In this document: positions 41,853-52,296 of the stretch, in pieces | How the letters are laid out: each line of letters starts with the position of its first letter | Position numbering within the stretch: position 1 is the first letter of the stretch | Assembly: GCF_947490405.1 (NCBI RefSeq) | Contig: NZ_CANLGU010000003.1 | Location: forward strand, 186,001-250,000 | Source of the DNA: an uncultured Algibacter sp. | GTDB lineage: Bacteria > Bacteroidota > Bacteroidia > Flavobacteriales > Flavobacteriaceae | Direction of reading: 5' to 3' | Length of the DNA: 64,000 nt | Notes under the pieces: generated by a model | What the model was told of the DNA's origin: nothing | What the model saw: the letters and a program-made list of their open reading frames with translations, nothing else | Databases searched by the model: none | Made by a program: the position numbers and the translations under genes

Positions 41853-41922
41853 TACGTATTTGAAAACAAAACTAAGTATTTATACTTATTTTTATATATA
41901 AAAAATTAATAAATTTACGTAT
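41853..41922 (-). promoter_or_regulatory. nirB promoter and putative nitrate-response operator
   Basis: Read toward nirB: AAGTATAAATACT immediately before -7 box TAGTTTTG, the same arrangement and spacing as at narK. TACGTA also occurs at 41853-41858 and 41917-41922. Confidence 0.6.
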
Positions 41923-42198
41923 GATAGTAATTATTGAAGATTTCTCAAATTGGTAGGTTGATAATTATCTTTTCAGAAATTTGACATAGATTTTTTATTG
42001 AAAATTTAAGATTTTCATACGAAGTTTTTAGAATAATACTAGCAAGTAAAAACGTTCTAGACGATTTAGCCATTATCTAGCAGAAAGACGCGTTAGGGAT
42101 TGAAACGGCAGCTTTTGGCGAGGCGTGCATCGAGCCAAAACTATTAGTGGAAAGCCCGACCCCCTTGGGTAACGCCAAAAAAAACACAGATAATTGTT
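41923..42198. other. Spacer between nirB and the YdeP-like gene
   Basis: Apart from the composite repeat it is AT-rich sequence with no gene or RNA that I can identify. Confidence 0.5.
42090..42176. repeat. Composite repeat, short version
   Basis: GCGTTAGGG (42090-42098) to GTAACGCC (42169-42176), with a TTTTGGC/GCCAAAA hairpin (42113-42140) where the longer copies have CGTCATTGTGAGGAGC. It is in the same orientation as 17132-17278. Confidence 0.7.
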
Positions 42199-44493
42199 TT
42201 ATACTTTATGAACTGTGATGCGTACACTTTTTGATGCTGGTGTTTTAGCTGTATGAGCAAAACTATCTAGGGGAACTAATATATTGGTTTCTGGGAAATA
42301 CGTAGCACAACAGTTTTTGGGAATATCATAACCTACAACTTTAAAACTATTGGCCTCTCGAGTGACACCGTTGTATTCTGATTTTAAATTTACTACATCG
42401 TACGTTTCCAAACTACGTAGTTTCATATCTTCTCGATTCATGAAAATAATGCGGCGTTCGTTATAAACACCTCTATATCTATCATCTAAACCATAAATAG
42501 TGGTATTAAATTGATCGTGACTGCGAATTGTCATCATTATTAATTCATTTTCTTTTAATTGCCACTTTGGTAACTTATTCTTGCTAAAATTTGCTTTTCC
42601 TGTTTTGGTTTTAAATTGTCTAATACGAGCACCATTAGGCAAATAAAAACCTGCTGGCTGTTTTAACTTTTTGTTATAATCAGTAAAACCAGCAACAACC
42701 TCAGCTATATCCTCTCGGACTAGATTATAATCATCCTGATATTGTAACCATTTTACTTTAGACTTTTCCCTTAAAGTCGCATTTGCTAGACCACATACTA
42801 CGGCAACCTCACTTAGCAAATTATCTGAACACGGTTCTAAAACCCCTTTTGTAGTATGTACTACACCCATAGAATTCTCTACACTTTGCATTTGAATTCC
42901 TGATTTTTGATAGTCTTTTTCTGTACGTCCTAAACATGGCAAAATTAAAGCCTCTTTTCCTGTGACTAAATGCGAACGATTAAGCTTAGTACTGACATGA
43001 ACTGTTAAATTACAATTTGCCAAAGCTTGAGCTGAGTAAAATGTATCTGGAACTGCAGAAATAAAATTACCTCCCATACCAATAAACACTTTAGCCTTTT
43101 CTTGATACATAGCTTTTATAGCATCTATTACAGAATAACCGTGTTTATTAGTTGGTTTAAATCCATATTTAGCTTCTATTTTATCTAGGAATGCTTGAGG
43201 TGCAGATTCCCAAATACCTACAGTTCTATCGCCTTGTACATTAGAATGCCCTCGTACTGGGCAAGTCCCAGCACCTTCTTTACCTATACTACCTTTTAAT
43301 AGCAATAAATTGACTAATTCGCGAATATTATCCACAGCATTTTCGTGCTGCGTTAAACCCATTGCCCAACAAATAATGATTTTATTATTATTCAGAATTA
43401 AGTCAAATACTTCATCAAAAATAGCTTTTGAAATACCTGAAGCTTCCAAACATTCATTAAAATCATACGTTTTTAAATCTGAAATAAAAGCGTCATAACC
43501 TTGAGTAAATTCATTTATAAATACTTTATCAAACACATTACCTTTTAGTTCTTCTTGCTCTAATAATTTTAATAATATCGCTTTAAAAAATGCTACATCT
43601 CCATTTATTGTAATTGGCACAAAAATATCAGCTATTTGAGTGCCTCCTGACATAAGTTTTACTGGACTTTGCGGATTAGTAAACTTTATCAATCCTGCTT
43701 CAGGTAATGGATTGATTGCTATTATTTTACCACCATTTTTTTTTGTTTTTTCTAGAGCTGTTAACATTCTTGGATGGTTTGTTCCTGGATTTTGCCCAAC
43801 AACTATAACTACTTCAGCTTTATATAAATCATCTAAGGTTACAGATCCTTTACCAATTCCTAAGGTTTCAGATAAAGCACTTCCACTCGCTTCATGACAC
43901 ATGTTTGAACAATCTGGTAAATTTGATGTACCATATTCACGAACAAATAACTGATATAAAAAAGCAGCTTCATTGGTTGTTCTTCCTGAAGTATAAAAAA
44001 CTGCTTCATCAGGATTTTTTAAAGCATTTAAATGTTCGCTAACTTTTTTAAAAGCAGCTTTCCAATCTATAGGTTGATAATGTGTTGCTCCTTCAGGAAG
44101 GAACATAGGTTCTGCTAATCGTCCGGACTTACCAATTTCAAAATCAGACCAACTCGACAATTCATCTACTGAATGTTTAGTAAAAAAGTCTTTACCAATA
44201 GTTTTGCTTTGCGCTTCTTCTGCAATAGCTTTAATACCATTTTCACAAAATTCACCTAGCGAAGAACGCTCATCATCTGGATCTGGCCACGCACAACCTG
44301 GGCAATCAAAACCACCTTTCTGGTTCATTTTTTTAGCTAGCTTAAACGCATCAGTAATTTTCATGTACTTTGACACTTGACCAATAGAGTTTTTAATAGC
44401 AGAAAACCCAACGCTATTTTTTGGACGTTGGGTAGTTTCTATTTTTAAAAATTCTTCTGGTGTTTTAGCCTTATTCTTTGGTGATAATGCCAT
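42199..44493 (-). CDS. YdeP/FdhF-like molybdopterin oxidoreductase
   Basis: 764 residues, length of the FdhA/YdeP family. The N-terminal pattern GGFDCPGCAWPDPDDERSSL and EFCENG gives the family's Cys cluster (near 62, 65, 85); later SGRTTNEAAFLYQLFVREYG, GMGGNFISAVPDTFY and PVRGHSNVQGDRTVG are typical of Mo-bisMGD enzymes of this group. Substrate unknown (YdeP in E. coli is linked to acid resistance). It is the last gene of a minus-strand run after IorAB-like genes; gap of 10 bp to the IorB-like gene. Confidence 0.85.
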   Translation of the reverse strand: MALSPKNKAKTPEEFLKIETTQRPKNSVGFSAIKNSIGQVSKYMKITDAFKLAKKMNQKGGFDCPGCAWPDPDDERSSLGEFCENGIKAIAEEAQSKTIGKDFFTKHSVDELSSWSDFEIGKSGRLAEPMFLPEGATHYQPIDWKAAFKKVSEHLNALKNPDEAVFYTSGRTTNEAAFLYQLFVREYGTSNLPDCSNMCHEASGSALSETLGIGKGSVTLDDLYKAEVVIVVGQNPGTNHPRMLTALEKTKKNGGKIIAINPLPEAGLIKFTNPQSPVKLMSGGTQIADIFVPITINGDVAFFKAILLKLLEQEELKGNVFDKVFINEFTQGYDAFISDLKTYDFNECLEASGISKAIFDEVFDLILNNNKIIICWAMGLTQHENAVDNIRELVNLLLLKGSIGKEGAGTCPVRGHSNVQGDRTVGIWESAPQAFLDKIEAKYGFKPTNKHGYSVIDAIKAMYQEKAKVFIGMGGNFISAVPDTFYSAQALANCNLTVHVSTKLNRSHLVTGKEALILPCLGRTEKDYQKSGIQMQSVENSMGVVHTTKGVLEPCSDNLLSEVAVVCGLANATLREKSKVKWLQYQDDYNLVREDIAEVVAGFTDYNKKLKQPAGFYLPNGARIRQFKTKTGKANFSKNKLPKWQLKENELIMMTIRSHDQFNTTIYGLDDRYRGVYNERRIIFMNREDMKLRSLETYDVVNLKSEYNGVTREANSFKVVGYDIPKNCCATYFPETNILVPLDSFAHTAKTPASKSVRITVHKV

Positions 44494-44503
44494 TTAAAAC
44501 GTA

Positions 44504-46711
44504 TTAACCTATAATTTTTTCTTCAACATTAATGTACTTTGCGTATGGAAATTTAGTTAAACGATTTCCTGTAGCCTTATAAATGGCATTAGCAACCGCA
44601 GCACCTACTGGTGGTAACGTAGGTTCTCCAAGACCTGTTGGTGCAACATCACTTTCAATAAAATGCACATCTACTTTTGGAGTTTGCGCCATTCGTATCA
44701 ATTGGTAACCATTAAAATTATTTACAGATGGCACACCATCTTTAAAACTAAAATCAGCATATAACGCATGACCAATACCATCTAAAACACCACCTTTAGC
44801 TTGATTCATAGCTCCCAGAGGATTTACGACAATACCACAATCTATAGCACAAGTTACTTTTTTAACCACAGGAAATCCATTTTCCATAATCACATCTGCA
44901 ACCTCAGCAACATGTGTGTTATGGCAATAATACACAGATAAACCTTGATAAACATCATCTGCAGTTTTACCCCAATTAGAAACTTCTACCACCTTTTTTA
45001 ACACCCCTTGCAAGCGTTCTGGACTGTACTCTATGTTTGCATCAGGATTCTTCTTTACATTATCTAATAAATCCATATGCAATTGCACACGATCTATACC
45101 CAACTCCTCAGCTAATTCATCAAAGAAGCTTTGTTCTGCACTCGCTAAAAAATTAGTATAGGGCGCTCTCCACGCTCCTACGCTTATATTACTTTTTAAT
45201 CGTACACTATCTACTTGATAATTTTCAATAGCACCCGCAGGAAAGAAATTTGGAATTAACCCATACATATTGCCATTTATACAAGCTTCTTTTAAATGAT
45301 AGCCTGTTAACTTACCATCTTTTATAGAAGCGGAAATTTTATATTTGCTTGCAGGCCTGTAAACACCTGTTGCCATATCATCTTCTCTTGTAGATACCAT
45401 TTTTACGGGCTTTTTAATAGCATCTGAAATTTCGGCTGCCTCTAAAACATAATCATTATATAAACGTCTACCAAAACCGCCTCCCATTCTAGTAAGATCA
45501 ACATGAATATCTTCTACAGGTCTCCCAAGCATACTGGCAACCGCACCTTCTGCAGCTTCAGGAGTTTGTGTTGGTCCAACCAAATGCACTTTATCTTCAG
45601 TAACATTCGCAAAGAAATTCATAGGTTCCATCGTATTATGCGGTAAAAACGTGGATTCATAAACACGTTCTAACACTTTATCAGCATTTGCAAATGCCTT
45701 TTTAACATTCCCGTCTTTACGTCGGGTTCTAAACTTTTTACCATGTAATAAACTTAACAGTTTTTCATCATGGTCTTCAGTACTTTCTAAATCGGAGTCT
45801 GTTTTCCACGTCGCTGTTATTTCTTTTTTACCTTTTATTACGTCCCAAGTTGTTTTTCCAATAACCACAACTTTGTCCGTTGTGCTCAATTTTACACTCC
45901 AATTAGGTTTACCTTCGCTTAGTAAAGTTCTTGCTTTTTCGCCTATAGTAATTACATCTATAACGCCAGGTAATTCCTTAGCTTTTGATGCATCATAAGA
46001 TTCTAACATTTGTCCGAATGCAGGTGGTCTTAATACAGAAGCATACACCATACCTTCTTCTTTATAGTCTAACCCAAAGAGTGGTTTTCCTGTAATGATT
46101 TTATCCATATCTACATTACCTTTTCCCTTACCAATGATGGTAAAGTCATTTGGATCTTTTAAAGTCACTTCCTCTGGAACATCTAAAATAGCAGCTGCTT
46201 CCACAACATCACCATAACCTAAAGTATCTCCATTAGCATTATAAATAACAGCTTCTTTAGCACTACACGTCTTAGCGTCAACGCCCCAACGTGCAGCAGC
46301 AGCATTAATCAACATCTGTTTTGCCGTTGCACCTGTTTCTCTTAATGGTTGCCAACTTCTTCGAATGGACTGACTACCACCAGCCACTTGTCCACTAAAA
46401 TTTTCAGTATCCAATGGTGCCTGTACCACATAAACGTCATCCCAAGCCACATCTAACTCTTCTGCAATTATCATAGGCATCGATGTTTTTACACCTTGTC
46501 CTATTTCTGGATTTACAGAATAGATGGTTACCTTACCTTCTGGAGATATTTTAATATAAGCATTAAAATCCTTGTAGTTAAGGCTACTTAAATCTACAGG
46601 CATTTTAACATCTGATTTACAGGCATTAAATAAATTAAACCCAATTAACATACCACCACTTGCAAGTGCTGATGTTTTTAAGAATGATCTTCTACTAAAT
46701 GTATCTTTCAT
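44504..46711 (-). CDS. IorB-like molybdopterin-binding subunit (xanthine dehydrogenase family), Tat-exported
   Basis: 735 residues. The N-terminus FSRRSFLKTSALASGG is a Tat signal with twin arginines at 6-7; the following FNLFNAC resembles a lipobox, so the protein may be lipid-anchored. Catalytic region: GQVAGGSQSIRRSW, RMGGGFGRRLYNDYV (Mo-cofactor binding), and VGAWRAPYTNFLASAEQSF. This is isoquinoline 1-oxidoreductase beta-subunit type, an aldehyde or N-heterocycle oxidase. Substrate unknown. It pairs with the [2Fe-2S] gene 19 bp upstream. Confidence 0.85.
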   Translation of the reverse strand: MKDTFSRRSFLKTSALASGGMLIGFNLFNACKSDVKMPVDLSSLNYKDFNAYIKISPEGKVTIYSVNPEIGQGVKTSMPMIIAEELDVAWDDVYVVQAPLDTENFSGQVAGGSQSIRRSWQPLRETGATAKQMLINAAAARWGVDAKTCSAKEAVIYNANGDTLGYGDVVEAAAILDVPEEVTLKDPNDFTIIGKGKGNVDMDKIITGKPLFGLDYKEEGMVYASVLRPPAFGQMLESYDASKAKELPGVIDVITIGEKARTLLSEGKPNWSVKLSTTDKVVVIGKTTWDVIKGKKEITATWKTDSDLESTEDHDEKLLSLLHGKKFRTRRKDGNVKKAFANADKVLERVYESTFLPHNTMEPMNFFANVTEDKVHLVGPTQTPEAAEGAVASMLGRPVEDIHVDLTRMGGGFGRRLYNDYVLEAAEISDAIKKPVKMVSTREDDMATGVYRPASKYKISASIKDGKLTGYHLKEACINGNMYGLIPNFFPAGAIENYQVDSVRLKSNISVGAWRAPYTNFLASAEQSFFDELAEELGIDRVQLHMDLLDNVKKNPDANIEYSPERLQGVLKKVVEVSNWGKTADDVYQGLSVYYCHNTHVAEVADVIMENGFPVVKKVTCAIDCGIVVNPLGAMNQAKGGVLDGIGHALYADFSFKDGVPSVNNFNGYQLIRMAQTPKVDVHFIESDVAPTGLGEPTLPPVGAAVANAIYKATGNRLTKFPYAKYINVEEKIIG

Positions 46712-46730
46712 TTTGTCTTTTATAAATAGG

Positions 46731-47192
46731 TTAACTTAATTTTTCTGAAGCAACCTTAACTGCTTCCTCAATACTATTATAAGAGGCACATCTACAAATA
46801 TTACCATTCATAGCATTTCGAATATCATTATTTGTGGGATTTGGATTTTCATTTAAGAACGCAGAAGCGGTCATAATCTGTCCAGATTGACAGTAGCCAC
46901 ATTGTGGCACATCAATTTCTTTCCAAGCTTGTTGTACAGGATGACTTCCATCTTCAGACAACCCTTCAATGGTAGTTATAGCAGCATCTTCTATCTGTGA
47001 TACTTGTAGCAAACAACTTCTTGTGGCATTCCCATCTATGTGCACAGTGCAAGCTCCACATTGCCCAATACCACAACCAAATTTTGTCCCTACGAGGTTA
47101 ATATGGTCTCGAAGCACCCACAATAGCGGCGTATCTGCATCTGTTTCAACAGTATGCGTTTTTCCATTGATTTTTAAGTTGAATGTTGGCAT
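46731..47192 (-). CDS. IorA/CoxS-type [2Fe-2S] subunit
   Basis: 153 residues. Two [2Fe-2S] clusters: plant-type CGIGQCGACTVHIDG with a following Cys (TRSC), and the C-terminal helical cluster QCGYCQSGQ...GNICRCASYNSI. This is the electron-transfer subunit for the IorB-like protein. No signal peptide of its own; it may be carried by the Tat-exported partner. First gene in its operon with the YdeP-like gene. Confidence 0.88.
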   Translation of the reverse strand: MPTFNLKINGKTHTVETDADTPLLWVLRDHINLVGTKFGCGIGQCGACTVHIDGNATRSCLLQVSQIEDAAITTIEGLSEDGSHPVQQAWKEIDVPQCGYCQSGQIMTASAFLNENPNPTNNDIRNAMNGNICRCASYNSIEEAVKVASEKLS

Positions 47193-47305
47193 AGTCGTAA
47201 TATTTATTCTGACAGTAAATTACAAAAAAATTAAAGTTATTTTTATCTATTAAATTCTTTTAACATTGTTTTAGGTATATAAATGATATTATAAAAGTTG
47301 AAAAT

Positions 47306-48775
47306 ATGAAAACTACCAAACGCATAGGGTTATTACTTGGACCAATTATATTTATAATAATTCGGTTGTTTTTTTATCCAGAAGGCTTATCTAATAATGC
47401 AAATGGTATTTTAGCTTCAACAGTTTGGATTGCTATTTGGTGGATTACTGAAGCTATTCCAATTGCTGCCACAGCACTATTACCTATTGTATTATTTCCA
47501 CTTACAGGAAGTTTAGATATTGGTTCAACTACTGCATCTTTTGGTCATAAATTTGTGTTTTTATATCTAGGTGGATTTATTATTGCTATAGCTATTGAAA
47601 AATGGAATTTACATAAACGTATAGCGCTTAACATCATCAATATTATCGGGTCTAATATCCAGAAAATCATTCTAGGCTTTATGCTTGCTACGGCTTTTTT
47701 ATCCATGTGGATTTCTAATACAGCAACTTCAGTTATGATGCTTCCAATAGGAATAGCCATCATCAAACAATTAAAAGATAACCCTAGAACGGACGAAAAT
47801 GAAAACTTAATTTTTGGAAAAGCCTTAATGCTCGCCATAGCTTATAGTGCTTCTATTGGAGGTATTGCAACTTTAATTGGCACACCTCCAAATTTAGTTT
47901 TAGCAGGAATTGTTTCAGAAACTTATGGTTATGAAATTACATTCTCACAGTGGTTTATATTCGGATTTCCAATATCTATTATTCTACTTTTTATCTGTTG
48001 GAAGTATTTAACCAAGTTTGCATTTATATTTAAACAAAAAGAATTCCCAGGCGGTAAACAAGAGATTAAACGATTACTAACTACCTTAGGAAAAATGACC
48101 TATGAAGAAAAAATTATCGCCATCGTTTTTGCCTTAACTGCATTTTGTTGGATCACACGGTCTTTTTTACTAAAAAAAATATTACCACAAATCGACGATA
48201 CCATTATAGCCATTTTCTTTGCTGTTATCTTATTTATTATTCCCTCAAAAACAAAACATAAAAAGATATTAACTTGGAATGACACTAAGAATTTACCTTG
48301 GGGCATTATCCTTTTATTCGGAGGTGGAATGGCTTTAGCTAAAGGTTTTGAAACTAGTGGACTAGCCTTATGGATTGGAAATCAAATGACATCCCTTGAG
48401 GGGATAAGCACTATAATACTAATCTTATTGATCATTAGCGCAGTAAATTTCCTCACAGAAATTACATCAAACCTTGCTACAACAGCGATGCTTTTACCTG
48501 TTCTTGCACCAATGGCACTAACCATAGATGTTCATCCTTTTGTTTTAATGGTTGCGGCTGCAGTTGCTGCTTCTTGTGCGTTTATGCTTCCTGTTGCTAC
48601 GCCTCCTAATGCTGTTGTATTTGGTTCTGGTTATTTACGCATTCCCGATATGGTAAGTAAAGGGGTTGTTATGAATATTATTTCAATTATAATACTAACA
48701 CTGTTTGTGTATTTTGTACTTCCTGAATTATGGAATATTGTTATTGAAGGCTTTCCTGAGAGTCTAAAAAACTAG
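47306..48775 (+). CDS. SLC13/DASS-family anion transporter
   Basis: 489 residues, about 11-12 hydrophobic segments. The two substrate-site motifs of the divalent anion:Na+ family are visible: SNTATSVMMLPIGIA (SNT) and TSNLATTAMLLPVLAPM, plus GTPPNLVLAGI and ATPPNAVVFGSGYL. Substrates of close relatives are C4-dicarboxylates; sulfate or others are possible. Plus strand; converges with the hydrolase gene with a 4-base overlap (48772-48775). Confidence 0.85.
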   Translation: MKTTKRIGLLLGPIIFIIIRLFFYPEGLSNNANGILASTVWIAIWWITEAIPIAATALLPIVLFPLTGSLDIGSTTASFGHKFVFLYLGGFIIAIAIEKWNLHKRIALNIINIIGSNIQKIILGFMLATAFLSMWISNTATSVMMLPIGIAIIKQLKDNPRTDENENLIFGKALMLAIAYSASIGGIATLIGTPPNLVLAGIVSETYGYEITFSQWFIFGFPISIILLFICWKYLTKFAFIFKQKEFPGGKQEIKRLLTTLGKMTYEEKIIAIVFALTAFCWITRSFLLKKILPQIDDTIIAIFFAVILFIIPSKTKHKKILTWNDTKNLPWGIILLFGGGMALAKGFETSGLALWIGNQMTSLEGISTIILILLIISAVNFLTEITSNLATTAMLLPVLAPMALTIDVHPFVLMVAAAVAASCAFMLPVATPPNAVVFGSGYLRIPDMVSKGVVMNIISIIILTLFVYFVLPELWNIVIEGFPESLKN

Positions 48776-49731
48776 GTGTTATCATTTACAAATTCTAGTG
48801 CGCGTTTCTCATTGAAATAAATATTCTTTGGTGCAATAAAACCTGCATGCCCACCATAATTAGGCATTTCTAGGAATACATACGGATTATTTTTTGCCTC
48901 TTTAACAGGATAACATTCTGGCGATAAAAAAGAATCATTCAATGCATTTATTATTAAAGTTGGTAATTTTATATTAGGCAGAAATTGTAAACTACTACAT
49001 CTCATGTAATAATCTAATGCATCTTCAAAACCATGAGCCTTGGCTGTATAAACATTATCAAAATCTGTTAGTGTTTTTATAGAATTGAACGCATCTGTAG
49101 TTAAAGACTCAGGAAATTGCTTTTGCTTTATTTTTAATCTTTTGAGAAGATGTTTTAAAAATCTATCATGATATAATTTGTTTTTAAAAGTATGCAACTC
49201 TTTTGCAGAACCTGTTAAGTAACAAGGCACAGAAACAGCTATAGCTGCTTTAATTTGATAAGGAAAAATATCTTCCTCTCCCAAATATTTTAAAATAACA
49301 TTTGCTCCAAGACTTATACCTTTTAAATAAATTTCAGAATATGTTTTATTAGAAATAATATGTTTTATTACTGCCTTTAAATCTTTTGTTTCTCCTGAAT
49401 GATAGCTGTAATATTTCAAATTATCCTCACCACTGCACCCTCTAAAGTTTATACAAACCGCATCTATACCATTTTCATTGAATAATTTTGCTGTACCAGT
49501 TATATAAGGACGTTGCCCGTTACCTTCTAAACCATGCAATAATATCACAAGCTTATCAGATTTTACCTTAGAAAAACTCCAATCTAAATCTAAAAAATCA
49601 CCATCATTTAAAGTGATGCGCTCTCGCTTTTGTTTTAAAGAAACACGCCGAATTAAACCAGAATACACTGTTGAAATAAATCCATTTTTTAAATAAAATG
49701 GCGGTTTATAAGTTGATTCTACTATTGGCAT
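48772..49731 (-). CDS. Alpha/beta hydrolase, YheT-like
   Basis: 319 residues. Oxyanion-hole and nucleophile-elbow region: VILLHGLEGNGQRPYITGTA, then NFRGCSGEDNLKYYSYHSGE (typical of the YheT/UPF0017 group) and LKGISLGANVILKYLG with Ser in GISLGAN. Catalytic Asp near NALNDSFLSPE and His in GGHAGFI. Probably an esterase or lipid hydrolase; substrate unknown. Confidence 0.85.
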   Translation of the reverse strand: MPIVESTYKPPFYLKNGFISTVYSGLIRRVSLKQKRERITLNDGDFLDLDWSFSKVKSDKLVILLHGLEGNGQRPYITGTAKLFNENGIDAVCINFRGCSGEDNLKYYSYHSGETKDLKAVIKHIISNKTYSEIYLKGISLGANVILKYLGEEDIFPYQIKAAIAVSVPCYLTGSAKELHTFKNKLYHDRFLKHLLKRLKIKQKQFPESLTTDAFNSIKTLTDFDNVYTAKAHGFEDALDYYMRCSSLQFLPNIKLPTLIINALNDSFLSPECYPVKEAKNNPYVFLEMPNYGGHAGFIAPKNIYFNEKRALEFVNDNT

Positions 49732-49732
49732 T

Positions 49733-49766
49733 TTGGTTATTGGTTATTGGTTTTTGGTTATTGGTA
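49733..49766. repeat. Short tandem TTGGTTA repeats
   Basis: TTGGTTA units at 49733 and 49740, then TTGGTTT and TTGGTTA again, just upstream of the hydrolase gene (start 49731). Variable-number type sequence, possible slippage site. Confidence 0.55.
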
Positions 49767-49773
49767 AATAAGT

Positions 49774-51396
49774 TTATTCCAATTCTAAAGATGAAAATTT
49801 AAAATCTTTTCCGTTGAATAAGCCTTTATCACTCAGTTTTAAAGATGGAATTACTAACAATGCCATAAACGAAAGTGTCATGTAAGGAGCATTTAGTGTA
49901 CAACCTAAAGATTTAGCCATATTATCCAATTCAGCATATTGATGCCCAATAGTCTCAGCATTTTTATCACTCATGATTCCTGCTACTGGAAGCGGTATTA
50001 TTTTTTCTTTTGAATCAGAAACAGCACAAATACCACCTTTATTTTCAATAACTAAATTAACCGCTTTACAAATGGCTTCATCTGACACTCCAACAGCAAT
50101 GATATTATGAGAGTCGTGGCCTACAGATGATGCAATAGCACCTTCATTTAACCCAAAATTTTTAATAAATGCTACTGCGGGTTTTTGATTTTGATAACGG
50201 TTTACTACCGTCATTTTTAGAATATCATTACCTGTATTCGATACTAAATTACCATTTTTAATAGTAGCTTCAGCGATTAATTCATTGGTTACCAATTGCC
50301 CCTCTAAAGCTTCAATAACCCGTATTTGTTTTGAAGATGATTCAAATTTAAAATCTGAAACTGATTTAGGGTCGCAATTAAAATTATTTATATTTTCGAA
50401 TTCGGCAGACTTAATTAATGATTTCCCAGTATCAAAAACCAATTCGCCATCAATGTAAGTTTGAAGCGTTTTGAAATCTTTTAAGTCCTCTACTATTATA
50501 ACATCAGCAACATCTCCAACTTGCAATAGCCCAACATCTAAACTGTAGTGCTTTACTGGATTAACACAAGCCGCTTGCAATACTTTAAACACATCTATAC
50601 CTTTTGAAACTGCTCTGGCACACAATTGATTGATATGTCCCACAATTAAATCATCTGGATGCTTATCATCACTACAAAACATAATACGTTCAAAATACTC
50701 TGGCAATAAATCGATTAAAGCTTCAAAATTTTTGGCAGCACTCCCCTCACGGATTAAAATTTTCATGCCTTTTTGAAGTTTCTCTAAGGCTTCATCGAAA
50801 GTAAAACACTCATGATCGGTTGAGATTCCAGCGCTTATATATTTTGAAATATCTGCACCTCTAACTCCTGGCGCATGACCATCAACAGGCTTATTAAAAT
50901 ATTTTGCCCATTCTATTTTTTTCAATACCTCCGCATCATCAAATAATACGCCTGGGTAATTCATCATTTCTGCGAGATACTTGATGTCTGGCTTTTTCAA
51001 TAAGCTTTTAATTCCTTCAGAATCTATAGTTGCTCCTGCTGATTCAAAATTGGTTGCAGGTACACAAGATGGTGCTCCAAAATTGAATTTAAACGGTACT
51101 TGCTTTCCGTTTTCTATCATAAACTCCACACCTTTAACGCCTAAAACATTGGCAATTTCATGTGGATCAGACACTGTAGCAACAGTACCATGTTTTACAG
51201 CTATTTTGGCAAATTCTGATGGTACCAACATAGAACTTTCTATGTGAATATGTGCATCTATAAAACCGGGCAAGATATAATGGTTTACATCATGTTGCTT
51301 TTCTTCAATAGATACTATTTTGTTACCTTCAATGGTTATTTCACCCTTAAAAATTCGCTTTTGCTGTATATCTACAATGTTACCCTTTAGTTTCAT
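49774..51396 (-). CDS. ade: Adenine deaminase
   Basis: 540 residues from ATG 51396 ([18 protein letters not shown]); an ATG five codons earlier (51411) is possible. Amidohydrolase metal-binding [32 protein letters not shown], and the [15 protein letters not shown] region, then the C-terminal adenine-deaminase-specific domain ([18 protein letters not shown]). Hydrolyses adenine to hypoxanthine in purine salvage. No purine riboswitch is apparent upstream. Confidence 0.9.
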   Translation of the reverse strand: MKLKGNIVDIQQKRIFKGEITIEGNKIVSIEEKQHDVNHYILPGFIDAHIHIESSMLVPSEFAKIAVKHGTVATVSDPHEIANVLGVKGVEFMIENGKQVPFKFNFGAPSCVPATNFESAGATIDSEGIKSLLKKPDIKYLAEMMNYPGVLFDDAEVLKKIEWAKYFNKPVDGHAPGVRGADISKYISAGISTDHECFTFDEALEKLQKGMKILIREGSAAKNFEALIDLLPEYFERIMFCSDDKHPDDLIVGHINQLCARAVSKGIDVFKVLQAACVNPVKHYSLDVGLLQVGDVADVIIVEDLKDFKTLQTYIDGELVFDTGKSLIKSAEFENINNFNCDPKSVSDFKFESSSKQIRVIEALEGQLVTNELIAEATIKNGNLVSNTGNDILKMTVVNRYQNQKPAVAFIKNFGLNEGAIASSVGHDSHNIIAVGVSDEAICKAVNLVIENKGGICAVSDSKEKIIPLPVAGIMSDKNAETIGHQYAELDNMAKSLGCTLNAPYMTLSFMALLVIPSLKLSDKGLFNGKDFKFSSLELE

Positions 51397-51520
51397 GATT
51401 ATACTATGCATAGAAGCTTTTGAAATAACGAATTTACGAGGTTATTTTATGTATAAAAAACAAAAAGAATCAAACTTTCGTTCAATTCTTTTTTTATTCT
51501 AGCTACAGTAAAATGAAATA

Positions 51521-52195
51521 CTATTTCCAGGTTACAACATCCTCAAGAGGTCTTCTTGTTTTTGGATGTTCTGGAGCTGCTTTTCTATGCCCAAAAGCGA
51601 CCATATAAGACAATCCGTACTTAGTAGTGTCTACTCCAAACTTTTCTTGCAACAAAGCTTCTGTTTTTTCTTGATGAAAACCTTCTATTGGGCAACTATC
51701 TATACCATGTAATGCCGCAGCTGTCATCATATTTGCTAAAGCGATATACGTTTGTTTTGATGCCCAATCAAATAGCTTTTTATCGGTATCTAAGTCGAAA
51801 TCTGTTTCTTGAAAGTTTTTATAAAAACCAGAATACATTTCTATAACATCTTCTGGGAAGTATTTTACATCTTTCATTATGTGCATAATATAATCTGCAT
51901 CCCATTTTGTCATTGGTGCTTTCATGCTTAAACCCAAAACAAAATGGCTTGCTGTATCTAACTTTACAGGTGCACCCCATGCTACTGGTTTAAGTAATTC
52001 GCGCAATTCTTGGTCTTGAACTACAATAAAATGCCAAGGCTCGAAACCAAAAGAACTTGGTGATAAATTGGCTGTTTTTAGAATGAAATCGATATCATCT
52101 TTTGATAGTTTTTTTGTAGCATCAAACTCTTTTGTAGCATGCCTGAAATTAAATGCATTTAGGATTTCTTCTTTAGAAATATTAGGTGTTTTCAT
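51521..52195 (-). CDS. Nitroreductase-family NAD(P)H oxidoreductase
   Basis: 224 residues. FMN-binding nitroreductase fold: FNFRHATKEFDATKKLSKDD, LSPSSFGFEPWHFIVVQDQE (FMN site), ANMMTAAALHGIDSCPIEGF and GLSYMVAFGHRK (C-terminal FMN loop). NfsB-like. Divergent from the HxlR regulator gene, with a palindrome in between; such pairs are usually regulated by the HxlR protein in response to electrophiles or quinones. Confidence 0.85.
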   Translation of the reverse strand: MKTPNISKEEILNAFNFRHATKEFDATKKLSKDDIDFILKTANLSPSSFGFEPWHFIVVQDQELRELLKPVAWGAPVKLDTASHFVLGLSMKAPMTKWDADYIMHIMKDVKYFPEDVIEMYSGFYKNFQETDFDLDTDKKLFDWASKQTYIALANMMTAAALHGIDSCPIEGFHQEKTEALLQEKFGVDTTKYGLSYMVAFGHRKAAPEHPKTRRPLEDVVTWK

Positions 52196-52207
52196 ATTTA
52201 AATTTTT

Positions 52208-52226
52208 AACTATACTTTTTATAGTT
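52208..52226. promoter_or_regulatory. Palindromic operator between nitroreductase and HxlR genes
   Basis: AACTATA and TATAGTT, perfect 7-bp arms with a 5-bp spacer. A second AAGTATAGTATTTTA follows at 52232. Likely HxlR-type binding site. Confidence 0.55.
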
Positions 52227-52296
52227 GCAAACTTAAGTATAGTATTTTACCTTTGCAATAACGGTCATAAATGATAGTTATAAAAAATTTAAGAAC

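Noticed and set aside
42199-44493. Respiratory formate dehydrogenase
   Set aside because: The sequence fits the YdeP/FdhA group without selenocysteine or electron-transfer subunits nearby, so formate activity is not claimed.
49774-51520. Purine riboswitch before adenine deaminase
   Set aside because: The leader is short and shows no three-way junction pattern or conserved purine-aptamer core.
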